A stretch of DNA of 64,000 bases from Desulfosoma sp. (GTDB lineage: Bacteria > Desulfobacterota > Syntrophobacteria > Syntrophobacterales > DSM-9756): NCBI GenBank assembly GCA_037481875.1, contig JBBFKY010000013.1, positions 24,888-88,887 on the forward strand. The letters are read 5' to 3'. Position numbers and translations under genes: made by a program. The notes under the pieces were generated by a model that saw nothing but the letters and a program-made list of their open reading frames with translations, searched no databases and had not been told where the DNA came from. Every line of letters starts with the position of its first letter. Position 1 is the stretch's first letter. Shown here piece by piece: positions 55,017-63,997 of the stretch.

Positions 55017-57083
55017 ATGCCCAATAAGCTTGCGGGGGAAAAAAGCCCCTATCTTTTACAACACGCCGAAAACCCCGTGGACTGGTATCCATGGGGTGAA
55101 GAGGCGTTTGCCAAGGCACGGCGTGAGGACAAGCCCATCTTTTTAAGCATCGGGTATGCCACATGCCATTGGTGCCATGTGATGGCCCATGAATCCTTTG
55201 AAGACCTTGAAGTGGCTCGTTACCTCAATGAGCACTTCGTCTCTGTCAAGGTGGATCGTGAAGAACGCCCGGACATCGACGGCGTGTACATGAGTGTCTG
55301 TCAGGTGATTTCCGGGCATGGCGGATGGCCTTTATCCGTGTTTCTGACCCCGGAGGGTTTGCCCATCTTTGCCGGCACATATTTTCCTAAGACGGCTCGA
55401 ATGGGCATGCCGGGCTTTTTGGATCTCTTACGAGAAGTAAGTCGGCTGTGGCGTGAGGAACGTGCCAAGTTGACGTCCACGGGCTTCAAGATCGTCGAAG
55501 TCCTGCGGCAGGCTTCTCAAGGGCAGGAATCCTTTCTGGAAGCCGGAGATTTGGATTTAGCTTTTAACCAGCTTCGAGGAGCCTTTGATCCGCGTTGGGG
55601 GGGATTTGGGGAAGCCCCCAAATTCCCCACACCTCACCAGTTGACCTTTCTTCTTCGTTATCATGCCCGTACTGGCAATCCGGCGGCCCTGGGCATGGTG
55701 GAAGAAACCCTCATGGCCATGCGCCAAGGCGGTATCTTTGATCAGTTGGGCTATGGGTTTCACCGGTATTCGGTGGATGCTCGATGGCTGGTGCCTCATT
55801 TTGAAAAAATGCTTTACGATCAGGCGCTTCTGGCCATGGCCTATGTGGAAACCTTTCAGGTGACCGGCAAACCCTTTTATGCGCAGGTGGCCCGGGAAAT
55901 CTTTGAATACGTCTTGAGGGATATGACCGACCCCGACGGAGGGTTTTATTCCGCGGAGGATGCCGATACCGAAGGTGAGGAGGGTCTTTTTTACACGTGG
56001 ACGCCGGAAGAAGTGCACGCCGTGTTGCCTGAAGATCAGGCGCTCTGGGCCTGTGCCTATTTCGGGGTGACGGGACGAGGGAACTTCGAAAAAGGCCGCA
56101 GTGTGCTGCATCTCGCCGAACCCTTGGAAACTCTTGCTCCAAAAGCAGGCCTTTCGCTGCCCGAATTTGAAAATCTCATGGAAAACGTCAGGCAGTCCCT
56201 CTTGAGGCATCGAAAAAGTCGACCTGCCCCTCTCAAAGACGACAAGATCCTCACGGCGTGGAACGGCCTGATGGTTGCTGCTTTGGCCCTGGGTTACAGA
56301 GTGCTGGGCGAAAAGTCCTACCTTCATGCGGCGATTCGAGCCGTTGAGTTTATTTGGAACACCCTTCGAGATGCTCAAGGTCGTCTGTACCGCCGTTACC
56401 GGCACGGTCACGTGGCTTATCCGGGGTACTTGGACGACTACGCTTTTCTGGCTTGGGCCATGCTGGAGCTCTATGAGGCCACCTTTGATCCGGCGTACCT
56501 GAAAAAAGCCATGGAGCTTCATGAGGCCATGACGGCCTTGTTTTGGAACGATGAAAAGGGTGGTTTTGACTACACGGCCAAGGACGCAGAGCGACTCATT
56601 ATCAAGGAAAGGGAAGTTTACGACGGAGCGCTGCCTTCGGGGAATTCTACCGCTCTCAATACCTTGACAAGACTTGCGCAGATCACGGGAGAGATGCGTT
56701 GGGAAATAACCGCCGAGGCTTTGGTGCGATGCTTTGCCCATGAAGTGAAAAAATACCCTCGAGCCTACACGCATTTTCTTAACGGCTTTGATCGCCTGTT
56801 AGGGCCTGGATGTGAAGTGGTGCTGGTGGGCCTGGGGAAAGATATGGAAAACGAAGCCATGCTTCGGTGCGTGAGGGAAGGGTTTCGGCCTCGCACCGTG
56901 GTCGTGGTCAAACCCTTCGACGATGGGCCTCGTGTTTCCTTGGAAAAGCTGATTCCCTTTATTGCTTCTATGCATCCTGTGGAAGGAAAACCGACGGCGT
57001 ATGTGTGCCGAGGCAGGCAATGTGGGGCTCCGACCACGGATCTGGAACAATTGAGAGCCCTCTTAAACGAGGCGCGGGGATAA
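55017..57083 (+). CDS. DUF255 thioredoxin-fold/glycosidase-fold protein (YyaL/SPATA20-like)
   Basis: 688 aa, full length. The N-terminal thioredoxin-like domain has [20 protein letters not shown] and [15 protein letters not shown] long alpha/alpha-barrel domain follows ([55 protein letters not shown]), then [21 protein letters not shown] and a C-terminal ARG-rich end [18 protein letters not shown]. Homologues are widespread but not biochemically assigned with confidence. It is 9 bp downstream of a zinc-ribbon gene and 30 bp upstream of a ferritin-like gene. Confidence 0.9.
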   Translation: MPNKLAGEKSPYLLQHAENPVDWYPWGEEAFAKARREDKPIFLSIGYATCHWCHVMAHESFEDLEVARYLNEHFVSVKVDREERPDIDGVYMSVCQVISGHGGWPLSVFLTPEGLPIFAGTYFPKTARMGMPGFLDLLREVSRLWREERAKLTSTGFKIVEVLRQASQGQESFLEAGDLDLAFNQLRGAFDPRWGGFGEAPKFPTPHQLTFLLRYHARTGNPAALGMVEETLMAMRQGGIFDQLGYGFHRYSVDARWLVPHFEKMLYDQALLAMAYVETFQVTGKPFYAQVAREIFEYVLRDMTDPDGGFYSAEDADTEGEEGLFYTWTPEEVHAVLPEDQALWACAYFGVTGRGNFEKGRSVLHLAEPLETLAPKAGLSLPEFENLMENVRQSLLRHRKSRPAPLKDDKILTAWNGLMVAALALGYRVLGEKSYLHAAIRAVEFIWNTLRDAQGRLYRRYRHGHVAYPGYLDDYAFLAWAMLELYEATFDPAYLKKAMELHEAMTALFWNDEKGGFDYTAKDAERLIIKEREVYDGALPSGNSTALNTLTRLAQITGEMRWEITAEALVRCFAHEVKKYPRAYTHFLNGFDRLLGPGCEVVLVGLGKDMENEAMLRCVREGFRPRTVVVVKPFDDGPRVSLEKLIPFIASMHPVEGKPTAYVCRGRQCGAPTTDLEQLRALLNEARG

Positions 57084-57113
57084 GGGTTTGAAGGGGCAAA
57101 GAAAGGAGATGTC

Positions 57114-57623
57114 ATGAGCGCGAATCAAGCGGTTATCAAAGTGTTCGAATATGCCTTGAATCAGGAAGAGACCGGGAAGCTCTTTTTTCAAACATCGTTG
57201 CAGCGCTTGGGCATCGGGGCGGCGGTGAGCGCCTTTAAGAGGTTGATTGCCGAAGAAGAGAAGCATATTGCCTTTATCAGCCGCATTTTGGACGAACTGC
57301 GACACGGCAAAGAAGTGGATCCCGGTCAGCTTCAGGAATTGATTCTGGAGCCGACGGATTACTTTGACGAAAGAGCGAAAAAGGAATTCATGGAACAGTG
57401 CCTGGAAGGGTCCATGGTGCCGGATGTGACGGTGTTCAACACGGCATGGCTCATCGAAAAGGATCTGAGTGAGTTTTACGCCAACATGGCGTCCAAGGCG
57501 CAGGGAAAGGTTAAGGACGCCTTGTCCATGCTGTCCCGATGGGAAAAACAACATGAGATGTTTTTCAGGCAGTTTCGAGACAAGTTAAGTGAAGCCTATG
57601 CCCAGATGCCGTGGGGAGGATGA
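57114..57623 (+). CDS. Rubrerythrin/ferritin-like diiron protein
   Basis: 169 aa, all-helical. Glutamates in ALNQEETGKLFFQTSL, the E-E-x-x-H of AEEEKHIAFISRIL, LIEKDLSEFYANMAS and SRWEKQHEMFFRQF fit a four-helix diiron site. No rubredoxin domain is present. AAAGGAGA precedes the ATG. It follows DUF255 by 30 bp and ends the run before an R2 repeat with a terminator-like hairpin. Confidence 0.78.
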   Translation: MSANQAVIKVFEYALNQEETGKLFFQTSLQRLGIGAAVSAFKRLIAEEEKHIAFISRILDELRHGKEVDPGQLQELILEPTDYFDERAKKEFMEQCLEGSMVPDVTVFNTAWLIEKDLSEFYANMASKAQGKVKDALSMLSRWEKQHEMFFRQFRDKLSEAYAQMPWGG

Positions 57624-57737
57624 GTCCAAAACCATCAAAGATCAGGGCATGAAGCATGGGACGTGGACCACGGGTTTTGTCATCCGAAAAATGGGTTCAT
57701 CGATGAGAGTGTCCCGAGCGGCACCTGAATTTGGATC

Positions 57738-57853
57738 TTTTCCTTGAAGGGCGGGCGTCCCGTCCGCCTAAACTGCGGGCCGAAGGCCCATTGTCTCAAG
57801 AAAAGACACAGTTTCAGGCTTGGAGGGGCGAGGCGGCGCCTCGCCCCTTTTTT
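57738..57853. repeat. Full R2 dispersed repeat with terminator-like hairpin
   Basis: Contains GGGCGGGCGTCCCGTCCGCC, GCGGGCCGAAGG, AAGAAAAGACA and, at 57824-57848, a near-perfect 25-bp palindrome (AGGGGCGAGGCG-G-CGCCTCGCCCCT) followed by TTTTTT. The last part would work as an intrinsic terminator for the ferritin-like gene. The same modules in the same order occur at 18300-18470. No gene is seen in 57624-57910. Confidence 0.75.
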
Positions 57854-57910
57854 GAAACGGCGTTCTAGAGCTTGGCATGGTGAGTTTTTCGACTGCCTTC
57901 TGGGGAGTAG

Positions 57911-59419
57911 ATGATGGGCGGCGGGGTTTCCTACCATGAGCGGACGGCGTATCGACGTGGCGGTTTAGGCGGGGGTTTTTTGGATTGGAATATCCGTCCT
58001 GAGATTTTCAAAACATACCAAGGGCTTCCTACGGTGGCTTTGCCCAAACCGGAAGATTTGCAAAGGAGTTCAAGGCCCTTTTTTCAAGTGCTTTTTGACC
58101 CGGTCCTTTCGGTTCCGGACCGGCTCGATTTCGAAACCCTGAGCCGCATGCTCACTTTGACCTACGGGATCACAGCCCAAAGTGGAAGAGGTGCGGACGC
58201 TTTCTTCTTTCGATCCGTGCCGTCGGCGGGAGCGCTTTATCCTTGTGAGCTTTACGTAGCCGTTCAGGGAATCGTCGGCCTTGAAGACGGCCTGTATCAT
58301 TACGATCTGGCACGATACCGCTTGGTGCGCCTGCGTTCAGGACGTTTTCTCGGGTCGAAGGCTCGGTGGGCCGCTGCGTTTTTCGTGACCACACTCTTTT
58401 TCCGAAGTTCCTGGAAGTATCGGGATCGTGCCTACCGATACTGTCTTTTGGATGCCGGACACCTGGTGGAAAACGCCTTATTGGTTCTCCACTCTGAAGG
58501 CATAAAAGCTTGTGTCTGGGACTGTTTCCACGACGGGGAACTGAACAGTTTCCTTGGGGTCGATCCCCAAAGGGAAGCCTGTGTGGCGGTCATTGCCTTC
58601 AGTGATGAAGGTTCAACGAAGGAAACCGAAACGACCGGGTCTGTTTCAGGGGAGTTTTGTCTTCTTGAAAAGAGTCATGCATGGGATATGGTGCAACCGG
58701 AAGCCTGTCGCCTCAGTGTATCCGACAAAGTGCCTTCAGCCATTCTAGAAGCCCATCGGGCCACGGAATCCACCAAAGCCTTGGGAAAGGTGAGAGAGGG
58801 AGAAGCCCATGAGGCCGTGACGCCGCAAGGGGATCAGGGAAAGGTAAGGAAAATTCCACGTCCAAACGTTGTGCCCGAAGGTCTCTCCTTTGTCGAAAGT
58901 GTGTGGCGACGTCGGTCGCACCGAAACTATGTACCGGCGCATGTTTCCGCGCAGATCTGGCAGACTCTCTGGCATAGCCTGCATCTGGACAAGGCCTTAT
59001 GTGAGGCAGTGGAAATCTTCATCGCATGCGGGGAAGCCGAAGATTTGCCGGCGGGTCTCTATGCCTGGAAGGCGTCTTCGCAGGAGGCACGAGAGATCCT
59101 TTCGGGGGATTTTCGACGGGCTTCGGCGCACGCGTGTCTGGATCAGGAATGGCTGAGGCATGCGCTGTTTCATGTGGCCTATGGCGTGGATTGGCAGAAG
59201 GTTTTCGGGATCTATGGGCCGCGAGGATATCGATCGACGCTCTTAGATGCCGGAAGGTTGGGACAGCGCCTGTATCTTGCCTCCACGGCTCTTGGAATGG
59301 GATGCTGTGGCATCGGTGCTTATTACGACGACGAATTGCGTACTGTTTTCCGTTTAGGATCGGGTTGGGATGTGGTTTACCTCACAGCGTCGGGACCTGT
59401 GAAAAAACTGAGGAGTTGA
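57911..59419 (+). CDS. SagB-type tandem nitroreductase-fold oxidoreductase
   Basis: 502 aa. The N-terminal SYHERTAYRRGGLGGGFLDW and IRPEIFKTYQGLP is the SagB-family lead-in. Then come two nitroreductase-fold halves: residues about 65-235 (SVPSAGALYPCELYVAVQGI and YCLLDAGHLVENALLVLHS) and about 315-500 (SVWRRRSHRNYVPAHVSAQI, LLDAGRLGQRLYLASTALGM, CCGIGAYYDDELR). SagB enzymes oxidise azolines in TOMM peptide maturation, but stand-alone copies are common and no cyclodehydratase or precursor peptide is adjacent here. Start is the first of two ATGs. A small gene follows at 6 bp. Confidence 0.85.
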   Translation: MMGGGVSYHERTAYRRGGLGGGFLDWNIRPEIFKTYQGLPTVALPKPEDLQRSSRPFFQVLFDPVLSVPDRLDFETLSRMLTLTYGITAQSGRGADAFFFRSVPSAGALYPCELYVAVQGIVGLEDGLYHYDLARYRLVRLRSGRFLGSKARWAAAFFVTTLFFRSSWKYRDRAYRYCLLDAGHLVENALLVLHSEGIKACVWDCFHDGELNSFLGVDPQREACVAVIAFSDEGSTKETETTGSVSGEFCLLEKSHAWDMVQPEACRLSVSDKVPSAILEAHRATESTKALGKVREGEAHEAVTPQGDQGKVRKIPRPNVVPEGLSFVESVWRRRSHRNYVPAHVSAQIWQTLWHSLHLDKALCEAVEIFIACGEAEDLPAGLYAWKASSQEAREILSGDFRRASAHACLDQEWLRHALFHVAYGVDWQKVFGIYGPRGYRSTLLDAGRLGQRLYLASTALGMGCCGIGAYYDDELRTVFRLGSGWDVVYLTASGPVKKLRS

Positions 59420-59425
59420 ACAAAG

Positions 59426-59668
59426 GTGGATAGGTTTGAGTATTCCGTGACGAGACACTCCGCGGATTCTTTTCGTGAAACGGCTTTCTTCTGCACGGAT
59501 CAAGGAGCCTGCAGTCTGGAAGATGTGCCGGTAGATCAGGGGGCCATTCTGGAAAATCTTTTGAATGAGCGGGGCAAACGAGGTTGGGAATTGGTGCAGG
59601 TGGTTTTTGGAAGAAACGGTCTTTTGGCCTTTTGGAAACGGCGCCTCAGCGCATCCCATGATTCGTAA
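59426..59668 (+). CDS. Small DUF4177-like protein
   Basis: 80 aa. An F-E-Y-S-V start and the ILENLLNERGKRGWELVQVV to LLAFWKRRL end resemble the DUF4177 pattern (tyrosine-rich strand, then LN-x-G-x2-GWELV, then a K/R-R end). The start is GTG at 59426 with GAGGAG about 10 bp upstream. It is 6 bp after the SagB-type gene and probably its operon partner. Function unknown. Confidence 0.65.
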   Translation: MDRFEYSVTRHSADSFRETAFFCTDQGACSLEDVPVDQGAILENLLNERGKRGWELVQVVFGRNGLLAFWKRRLSASHDS

Positions 59669-59753
59669 AAGCGCCCCCGTACGGCGCCAAAAGCGTCACC
59701 TGGATTTCTTTAGGTTCGCACCTGGATGTCCACTTAAATTGAGGATGATTACT

Positions 59754-59831
59754 GTAGGGCGCACCGGTGTGTGCACCCCGAAACCCACCGTAGGTGACGA
59801 GCGGAGGCGGACATATTGGTCCACCCCTACC
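59754..59831. repeat. R1 dispersed repeats
   Basis: Two R1-type elements at about 59754-59779 (GTAGGGCGCACCGG to TGTGTGCACCCC) and 59804-59831 (GGCGGACATATTGG to TCCACCCCTACC) in the gap 59669-60116. Otherwise no gene is seen there. Confidence 0.7.
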
Positions 59832-60002
59832 GATGTTGTGGAACGTGGGTAGGCTTATGGGCAGAACGACACAGAATCATGGTCCTGTGGCGATCACATC
59901 GGTCAGCCGTAGAGGGATGCCAGAACATGGGCAGCCGATAAATACGGCACCACGGACTGACCTGGTGGTCTTCAGGCGGAGGCACGTGTTTCTCCGGCAA
60001 GC

Positions 60003-60103
60003 GGGTCAGACATACGATCACGATGGGAAAGCCTGCGAGGCCATAGCGCTTGGCCTGTTTCATGAACTGACAAACGGGTCAGACATACGAGCACGATGGG
60101 AAA
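60003..60103. repeat. 28-bp direct repeat, 73-bp spacing, ending at copZ
   Basis: GGGTCAGACATACGA-n-CACGATGGGAAA occurs at 60003-60030 and 60076-60103 with one mismatch. The second copy ends 13 bp before the copZ start, so it overlaps its upstream control region. It could be a duplicated operator or a chance duplication. Confidence 0.75.
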
Positions 60104-60116
60104 AGAGAGGGCAAAC

Positions 60117-60317
60117 ATGGCAGAAACTTTAAAAATCAAGGGAATGTCCTGCGGTCATTGCGTGAAGGCGGTGGAAAAGGCCTTGAAAGAAATTCCTGGA
60201 GTTCTTTCCGTCCAAGTGGACTTGGGGAAAGGGACAGCTTCCGTAGAAACAGAAACTCCCCTGGATATGGGGCTGGTGCGCCAAAAAATCGAAAAAGCCG
60301 GCTATGAGCTCCTCTGA
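60117..60317 (+). CDS. copZ: Copper chaperone, HMA domain
   Basis: 66 aa. A single heavy-metal-associated domain with metal-binding [15 protein letters not shown] and the ferredoxin-like fold ending [10 protein letters not shown]. It would carry Cu(I) to the ATPase encoded next. GAGAGG precedes the ATG at 60117. It overlaps copA by 14 bp, indicating translational coupling. Confidence 0.92.
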   Translation: MAETLKIKGMSCGHCVKAVEKALKEIPGVLSVQVDLGKGTASVETETPLDMGLVRQKIEKAGYELL

Positions 60318-62640
60318 GAAGATCCTTATCGAGACAACCGAAAACGGTCGAACACTTGCCTCAAGCCTCGGTGTCGGCGGAAAAACCATCGTTTCCATTG
60401 GGGGTATGAGTTGTGCTGCTTGTGTGCGGCGTGTGGAAAACGTGCTGAGGGATCTTCCCGGGGTGTCGAGTGTGTCGGTGAATTTGGCTTCCGGCAAAGC
60501 GGTCCTTGTCCATGAAGAGGGCCTCTTGGATCCCAAGGCCATCGAACGGGTTCTTACGGAGGCGGGATACGAATCCCTTGGCATCGTCAAGGAAGGGCGG
60601 CGGGATGAGGCTGGAGAAGCACGACGTCGGGCGGAAGAAGACGATCTGAAACGCCGTGTTGTTGTGGGGTGCGTGCTTTCCGGGCTTATCATGATCCTTT
60701 CCATGGGAACCCATGTGCCGGGGCTGGATCGCATCCCTTCGTCCATGCTCGATACGCTCCTTATCGTTTTGACCACTCCCGCAGTCTTTTGGGTGGGCAG
60801 TCGGTTTTTTGAGGGAGCCTGGAAAGCTTTGCGGCAAAAGACTTCGGACATGAACACGCTGGTGGCCGTCGGGGCCCTGTCGGCTTATATCTATTCCGTT
60901 GCCGCTGTCTTCTTTCCTTCCTTCTTTGCTCGATCCGGTCTGCATCCCCATGTGTATTTCGATGGAGCGGCCATGATTGTGGCCCTGGTGCTTTTGGGAC
61001 GGTTCCTGGAAGCGCGGGCCCGAGGCAAAACCTCCATGGCCATTCAAAGGCTTTTGGAACTGCGCCCGACCACCGCCTGTATCGTGCGAGACGGCGTGGA
61101 AGAAGTGGTTCCTATAGAGGCGGTCATGGTAGGGGATTTCCTTCGCATACGACCCGGGGAACGTATTCCTGTGGATGGTGAGGTGCTGGAAGGATCCTCT
61201 GCGGTGGATGAGTCCATGCTCACAGGGGAAAGCCTCCCTGTGGACAAAATGCCCGGGGCGCGGGTCTTTGCGGGAACGGTCAACGGATTTGGAGCCCTGA
61301 TGGTGCGAGCGATTCGGGTGGGGGCCGAAACTTCACTGGCACGCATTATTCAGTTGGTGGAGGAAGCCCAAGGGTCCAAAGCGCCTATTCAAAGGCTTGC
61401 GGATCGCGTCGCGGCGGTTTTTGTGCCCGTTGTCGTCGGCATCGCCGTGATCACCTTTGTGGTGTGGGCCTTGGTGGTGCCGGGGATGGATTGGGGTCGA
61501 GCGGTCCTCAATTTTGTTTCGGTGCTCATTATCGCCTGCCCGTGTGCCATGGGGCTGGCCACACCTACCGCCGTCATGGTGGGAACAGGTTTGGGAGCAG
61601 AAGCCGGTATCCTGATCAAGAGCGGCGAAACTTTGGAAAAAGCCCATAAAGTGGACACAGTGCTCTTCGACAAAACGGGAACGCTCACAGAAGGCCGTCC
61701 CGTGGTGACCGATGTGGCGGCGGTGTCGGGAACGACCCCGAGCGAAGTGATGCAGTTGGCGGCGTCCCTGGAATCGGCTTCCGAACATCCACTAGGACGA
61801 GCCATCGTGGAGCATGGTCGGGCTGAAGGGGTGCCGTTGCAAGAAGTTGAGGGCTTTGAGGCCTTTTCAGGGCTTGGGGCCAAAGGCAAGGTGCAAGGGA
61901 TGACGGTTGTGGTGGGCAACCGACGCCTGCTGGAGGACCTGGGTATCCCGATCCAAGGCCTGGAAGCCCAGGCTGACGCGTGGGTTCGAGAAGGCAAGAC
62001 GGTGGTTTACGTGGCTCGCGAGACAGAGGCTGTCGGCATGCTGGCTTTGCAGGACAAGCTGAGAGAAAACGCTCGAGAAGCGGTGCAAGCCTTAAAGGCT
62101 TTGGGAGTTCACGTGGGCTTGGTGACGGGGGACAACAAGGCAGCGGCTCACGCAGTGGCTTCTCTTGTGGGTGTGGACCATGTGGTGGCTGAAGTGTTGC
62201 CCGAGCATAAAGAGGAAGTGGTGCGAAGGTTCCAGCGTGAAGGCCATGTGACGGCCATGGTGGGAGACGGGATCAACGATGCGCCGGCCTTGGCGGCCGC
62301 CGATGTGGGGATCGCCATGGGCAGCGGAAGCGATGTGGCCGTAGAAGCCGGCGATATCGCTCTCATGCGTCCCGACGTGCGTTTGGTGGTCGAAGCCATG
62401 GTCTTGTCCCGGCTGACCATAAGAACCATTCGTCAGAACCTTTTTTGGGCCTTCTTCTATAATTCGGCTGGTATTCCTGTGGCTGCCGGCGTGCTCTATC
62501 CCACGTTCGGCATTCTCCTGAACCCCATGGTGGCGGCGGCGGCCATGGCCTTCAGTTCGGTTTCCGTGGTCGGCAATGCTTTGCGATTACGTCGCATCTG
62601 GCAAAAGCGCCGTCCGATCATTGCAATGTCGGGCAAATGA
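60304..62640 (+). CDS. copA: Copper-exporting P1B-type ATPase
   Basis: 778 aa. One N-terminal HMA domain ([19 protein letters not shown]). Eight membrane spans, with the transmembrane CPC in [19 protein letters not shown]. Phosphorylation site [11 protein letters not shown], and the nucleotide-binding HP motif [15 protein letters not shown]. Hinge [18 protein letters not shown], and the last membrane helices carry [15 protein letters not shown] and [19 protein letters not shown], the N/Y/M-x2-S-S pattern of Cu(I) exporters. It starts inside copZ and depends on its translation. It expels Cu(I) across the inner membrane. Confidence 0.94.
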   Translation: MSSSEKILIETTENGRTLASSLGVGGKTIVSIGGMSCAACVRRVENVLRDLPGVSSVSVNLASGKAVLVHEEGLLDPKAIERVLTEAGYESLGIVKEGRRDEAGEARRRAEEDDLKRRVVVGCVLSGLIMILSMGTHVPGLDRIPSSMLDTLLIVLTTPAVFWVGSRFFEGAWKALRQKTSDMNTLVAVGALSAYIYSVAAVFFPSFFARSGLHPHVYFDGAAMIVALVLLGRFLEARARGKTSMAIQRLLELRPTTACIVRDGVEEVVPIEAVMVGDFLRIRPGERIPVDGEVLEGSSAVDESMLTGESLPVDKMPGARVFAGTVNGFGALMVRAIRVGAETSLARIIQLVEEAQGSKAPIQRLADRVAAVFVPVVVGIAVITFVVWALVVPGMDWGRAVLNFVSVLIIACPCAMGLATPTAVMVGTGLGAEAGILIKSGETLEKAHKVDTVLFDKTGTLTEGRPVVTDVAAVSGTTPSEVMQLAASLESASEHPLGRAIVEHGRAEGVPLQEVEGFEAFSGLGAKGKVQGMTVVVGNRRLLEDLGIPIQGLEAQADAWVREGKTVVYVARETEAVGMLALQDKLRENAREAVQALKALGVHVGLVTGDNKAAAHAVASLVGVDHVVAEVLPEHKEEVVRRFQREGHVTAMVGDGINDAPALAAADVGIAMGSGSDVAVEAGDIALMRPDVRLVVEAMVLSRLTIRTIRQNLFWAFFYNSAGIPVAAGVLYPTFGILLNPMVAAAAMAFSSVSVVGNALRLRRIWQKRRPIIAMSGK

Positions 62641-62742
62641 ATTATATTGACGGGCGACACACCTGGTGCCGTGTTCTGGAAACGGCACATAGATAGGCAG
62701 AGATGATGTTCATTGAGGACACTGTCACAGAAGGAGGATTCC

Positions 62743-62901
62743 ATGGACCGTTACGTTTGTCAGATTTGCGGATACATCTATGACCCCGCCAAAGGAGATC
62801 CCGACAATGGTGTGGCTCCGGGCACCCCGTTTGAAAAACTTCCTGACGATTGGACCTGCCCGGTGTGCGGCGCCTCCAAGGGTGACTTCGCCAAAGAATA
62901 G
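62743..62901 (+). CDS. Rubredoxin
   Basis: 52 aa. Two C-x2-C-G knuckles, [19 protein letters not shown] and [11 protein letters not shown], bind one iron. The ATG at 62743 has a strong AGAAGGAGGA. It precedes a rubrerythrin-like gene by 39 bp. It is the likely electron donor to desulfoferrodoxin and rubrerythrins of this window. Confidence 0.96.
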   Translation: MDRYVCQICGYIYDPAKGDPDNGVAPGTPFEKLPDDWTCPVCGASKGDFAKE

Positions 62902-62940
62902 CAATAGCCGTCGCAACGAGGCACTGTGAGGAGAAACTCA

Positions 62941-63435
62941 ATGATTTTTGGATTCAATGCTGCGGAAGTTTTTCAGATTGCCGTGGAAATCGAGGAAAAC
63001 GGAAAGACCTTTTACGAAAAAGCTCTGGCCAAGATCGAAGATCCTGAAGTGCAAGCCATCTTTAAAGACTTGGCTCAACAGGAAGTGGAACACAAAAAAA
63101 AGTTCCTGGAGCTCAAGGCGCAGCTGCCTCCTCAAGCCTCAGAACCCACGGTTTACGATCCCAATAACGAAGTGGCCCATTACCTAAAAATGATGGCTGA
63201 CGGCCATGTCTTTCGCACCAGTGAAAGCGTGGATGCGAAGATCGCCAAGGTGCAAGATGCCGTGGACGCTCTGCGCATGGCCATGGAATTCGAAAAGGAT
63301 TCCGTGATCTTTTTTCTGAGTATGCAAGATGCCACCGAAGAAGAAAAAGGGCGTCAGTTTATCGGCTTGCTGGTGAAAGAAGAACAGGAACATCTCAGAC
63401 GACTGGCATTACAGCTCAAAAAGATGACCCATTAG
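62941..63435 (+). CDS. Rubrerythrin-like diiron protein without rubredoxin domain
   Basis: 164 aa. Diiron four-helix bundle: VEIEENGKTFYEKALAKIED, QQEVEHKKKFLELKAQL, AMEFEKDSVIFFLSMQD and VKEEQEHLRRLALQLK supply the E and E-x2-H ligands. The C-terminal rubredoxin domain of classic rubrerythrin is absent; a separate rubredoxin is encoded just upstream. The ATG at 62941 follows GAGGAGA. It would reduce hydrogen peroxide with rubredoxin electrons. Confidence 0.87.
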   Translation: MIFGFNAAEVFQIAVEIEENGKTFYEKALAKIEDPEVQAIFKDLAQQEVEHKKKFLELKAQLPPQASEPTVYDPNNEVAHYLKMMADGHVFRTSESVDAKIAKVQDAVDALRMAMEFEKDSVIFFLSMQDATEEEKGRQFIGLLVKEEQEHLRRLALQLKKMTH

Positions 63436-63477
63436 AAGCCTGCTCGACAATACGGGCAGGTGTTGGTTTTTCAAGAA

Positions 63478-63498
63478 ATGCGGGCGTTTCGCCCGCAT
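63478..63498. other. Short perfect hairpin (R2 module)
   Basis: ATGCGGGCG-TTT-CGCCCGCAT is a perfect 9-bp stem with a 3-nt loop, 43 bp after the rubrerythrin-like stop. There is no adjacent T run. It matches a module of repeat family R2. Confidence 0.7.
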
Positions 63499-63600
63499 TC
63501 GTTTCTGACCTTCTGGGAAAAGGTACGAGTTTCTCGGTGACTTTGGAAAAGACGCGCCTACCGTGCAAACTTTGCCTCAGGTGAAACGTTCCACATCCTT

Positions 63601-63672
63601 TAGGGGCGCACCCCAAGTGTGCGCCCTGATGGGCGATCCATGGTAGGCGATTGCGGGGCGGACACGTCAACC
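63601..63672. repeat. R1 dispersed repeats
   Basis: TAGGGGCGCACCCC to GTGTGCGCCCT (63601-63627) and a partial GGGGCGGACACG (63655-63666) belong to the R1 family. No gene is seen from 63436 to the window end. Confidence 0.65.
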
Positions 63673-63804
63673 CGCTATTCCAGGGATTTGTTTTCACGGG
63701 GACAAATGGGAGAGGCTTTCCCTGGGCGCGTTGGCGGCGTCGCGTGCATGAGTGTTCGCAGCACAGTTTTGGAATCTTCGACTGGGTAATGGTGGTGAAA
63801 AGGA

Positions 63805-63997
63805 CTCCTCTGGGATGTAGGTAAGGGGGGTTAAGTCATTGAGTCATTAAGTCATTGAGTCATTGAGTCATTAAGTCATTGAGTCATTAAGTCATTGAGT
63901 CATTGAGTCATTAAGGCATTAAGTCATTAAGTCATTGAGTCATTAAGTCATTAAGTCATTGAGGTGGAAGGGCCTCCTTTGGGATGTTGGTAAAGGG
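63805..63997. repeat. 16-copy tandem array of an 8-bp repeat with flanking imperfect direct repeats
   Basis: From 63835 to 63962 the sequence is exactly 16 units of GTCATTRA (R = A or G), in a mixed order of GTCATTGA and GTCATTAA, with one GGCATTAA variant at unit 11. On each side stands an imperfect 24-bp repeat, CTCCTCTGGGATGTAGGTAA (63805-63824) and CTCCTTTGGGATGTTGGTAA (63974-63993). Such arrays are prone to slippage. It is non-coding as far as seen. Confidence 0.9.

Noticed and set aside
63835..63962. CRISPR array
   Set aside because: The 8-bp units are contiguous with no unique spacers, and no cas gene is near.
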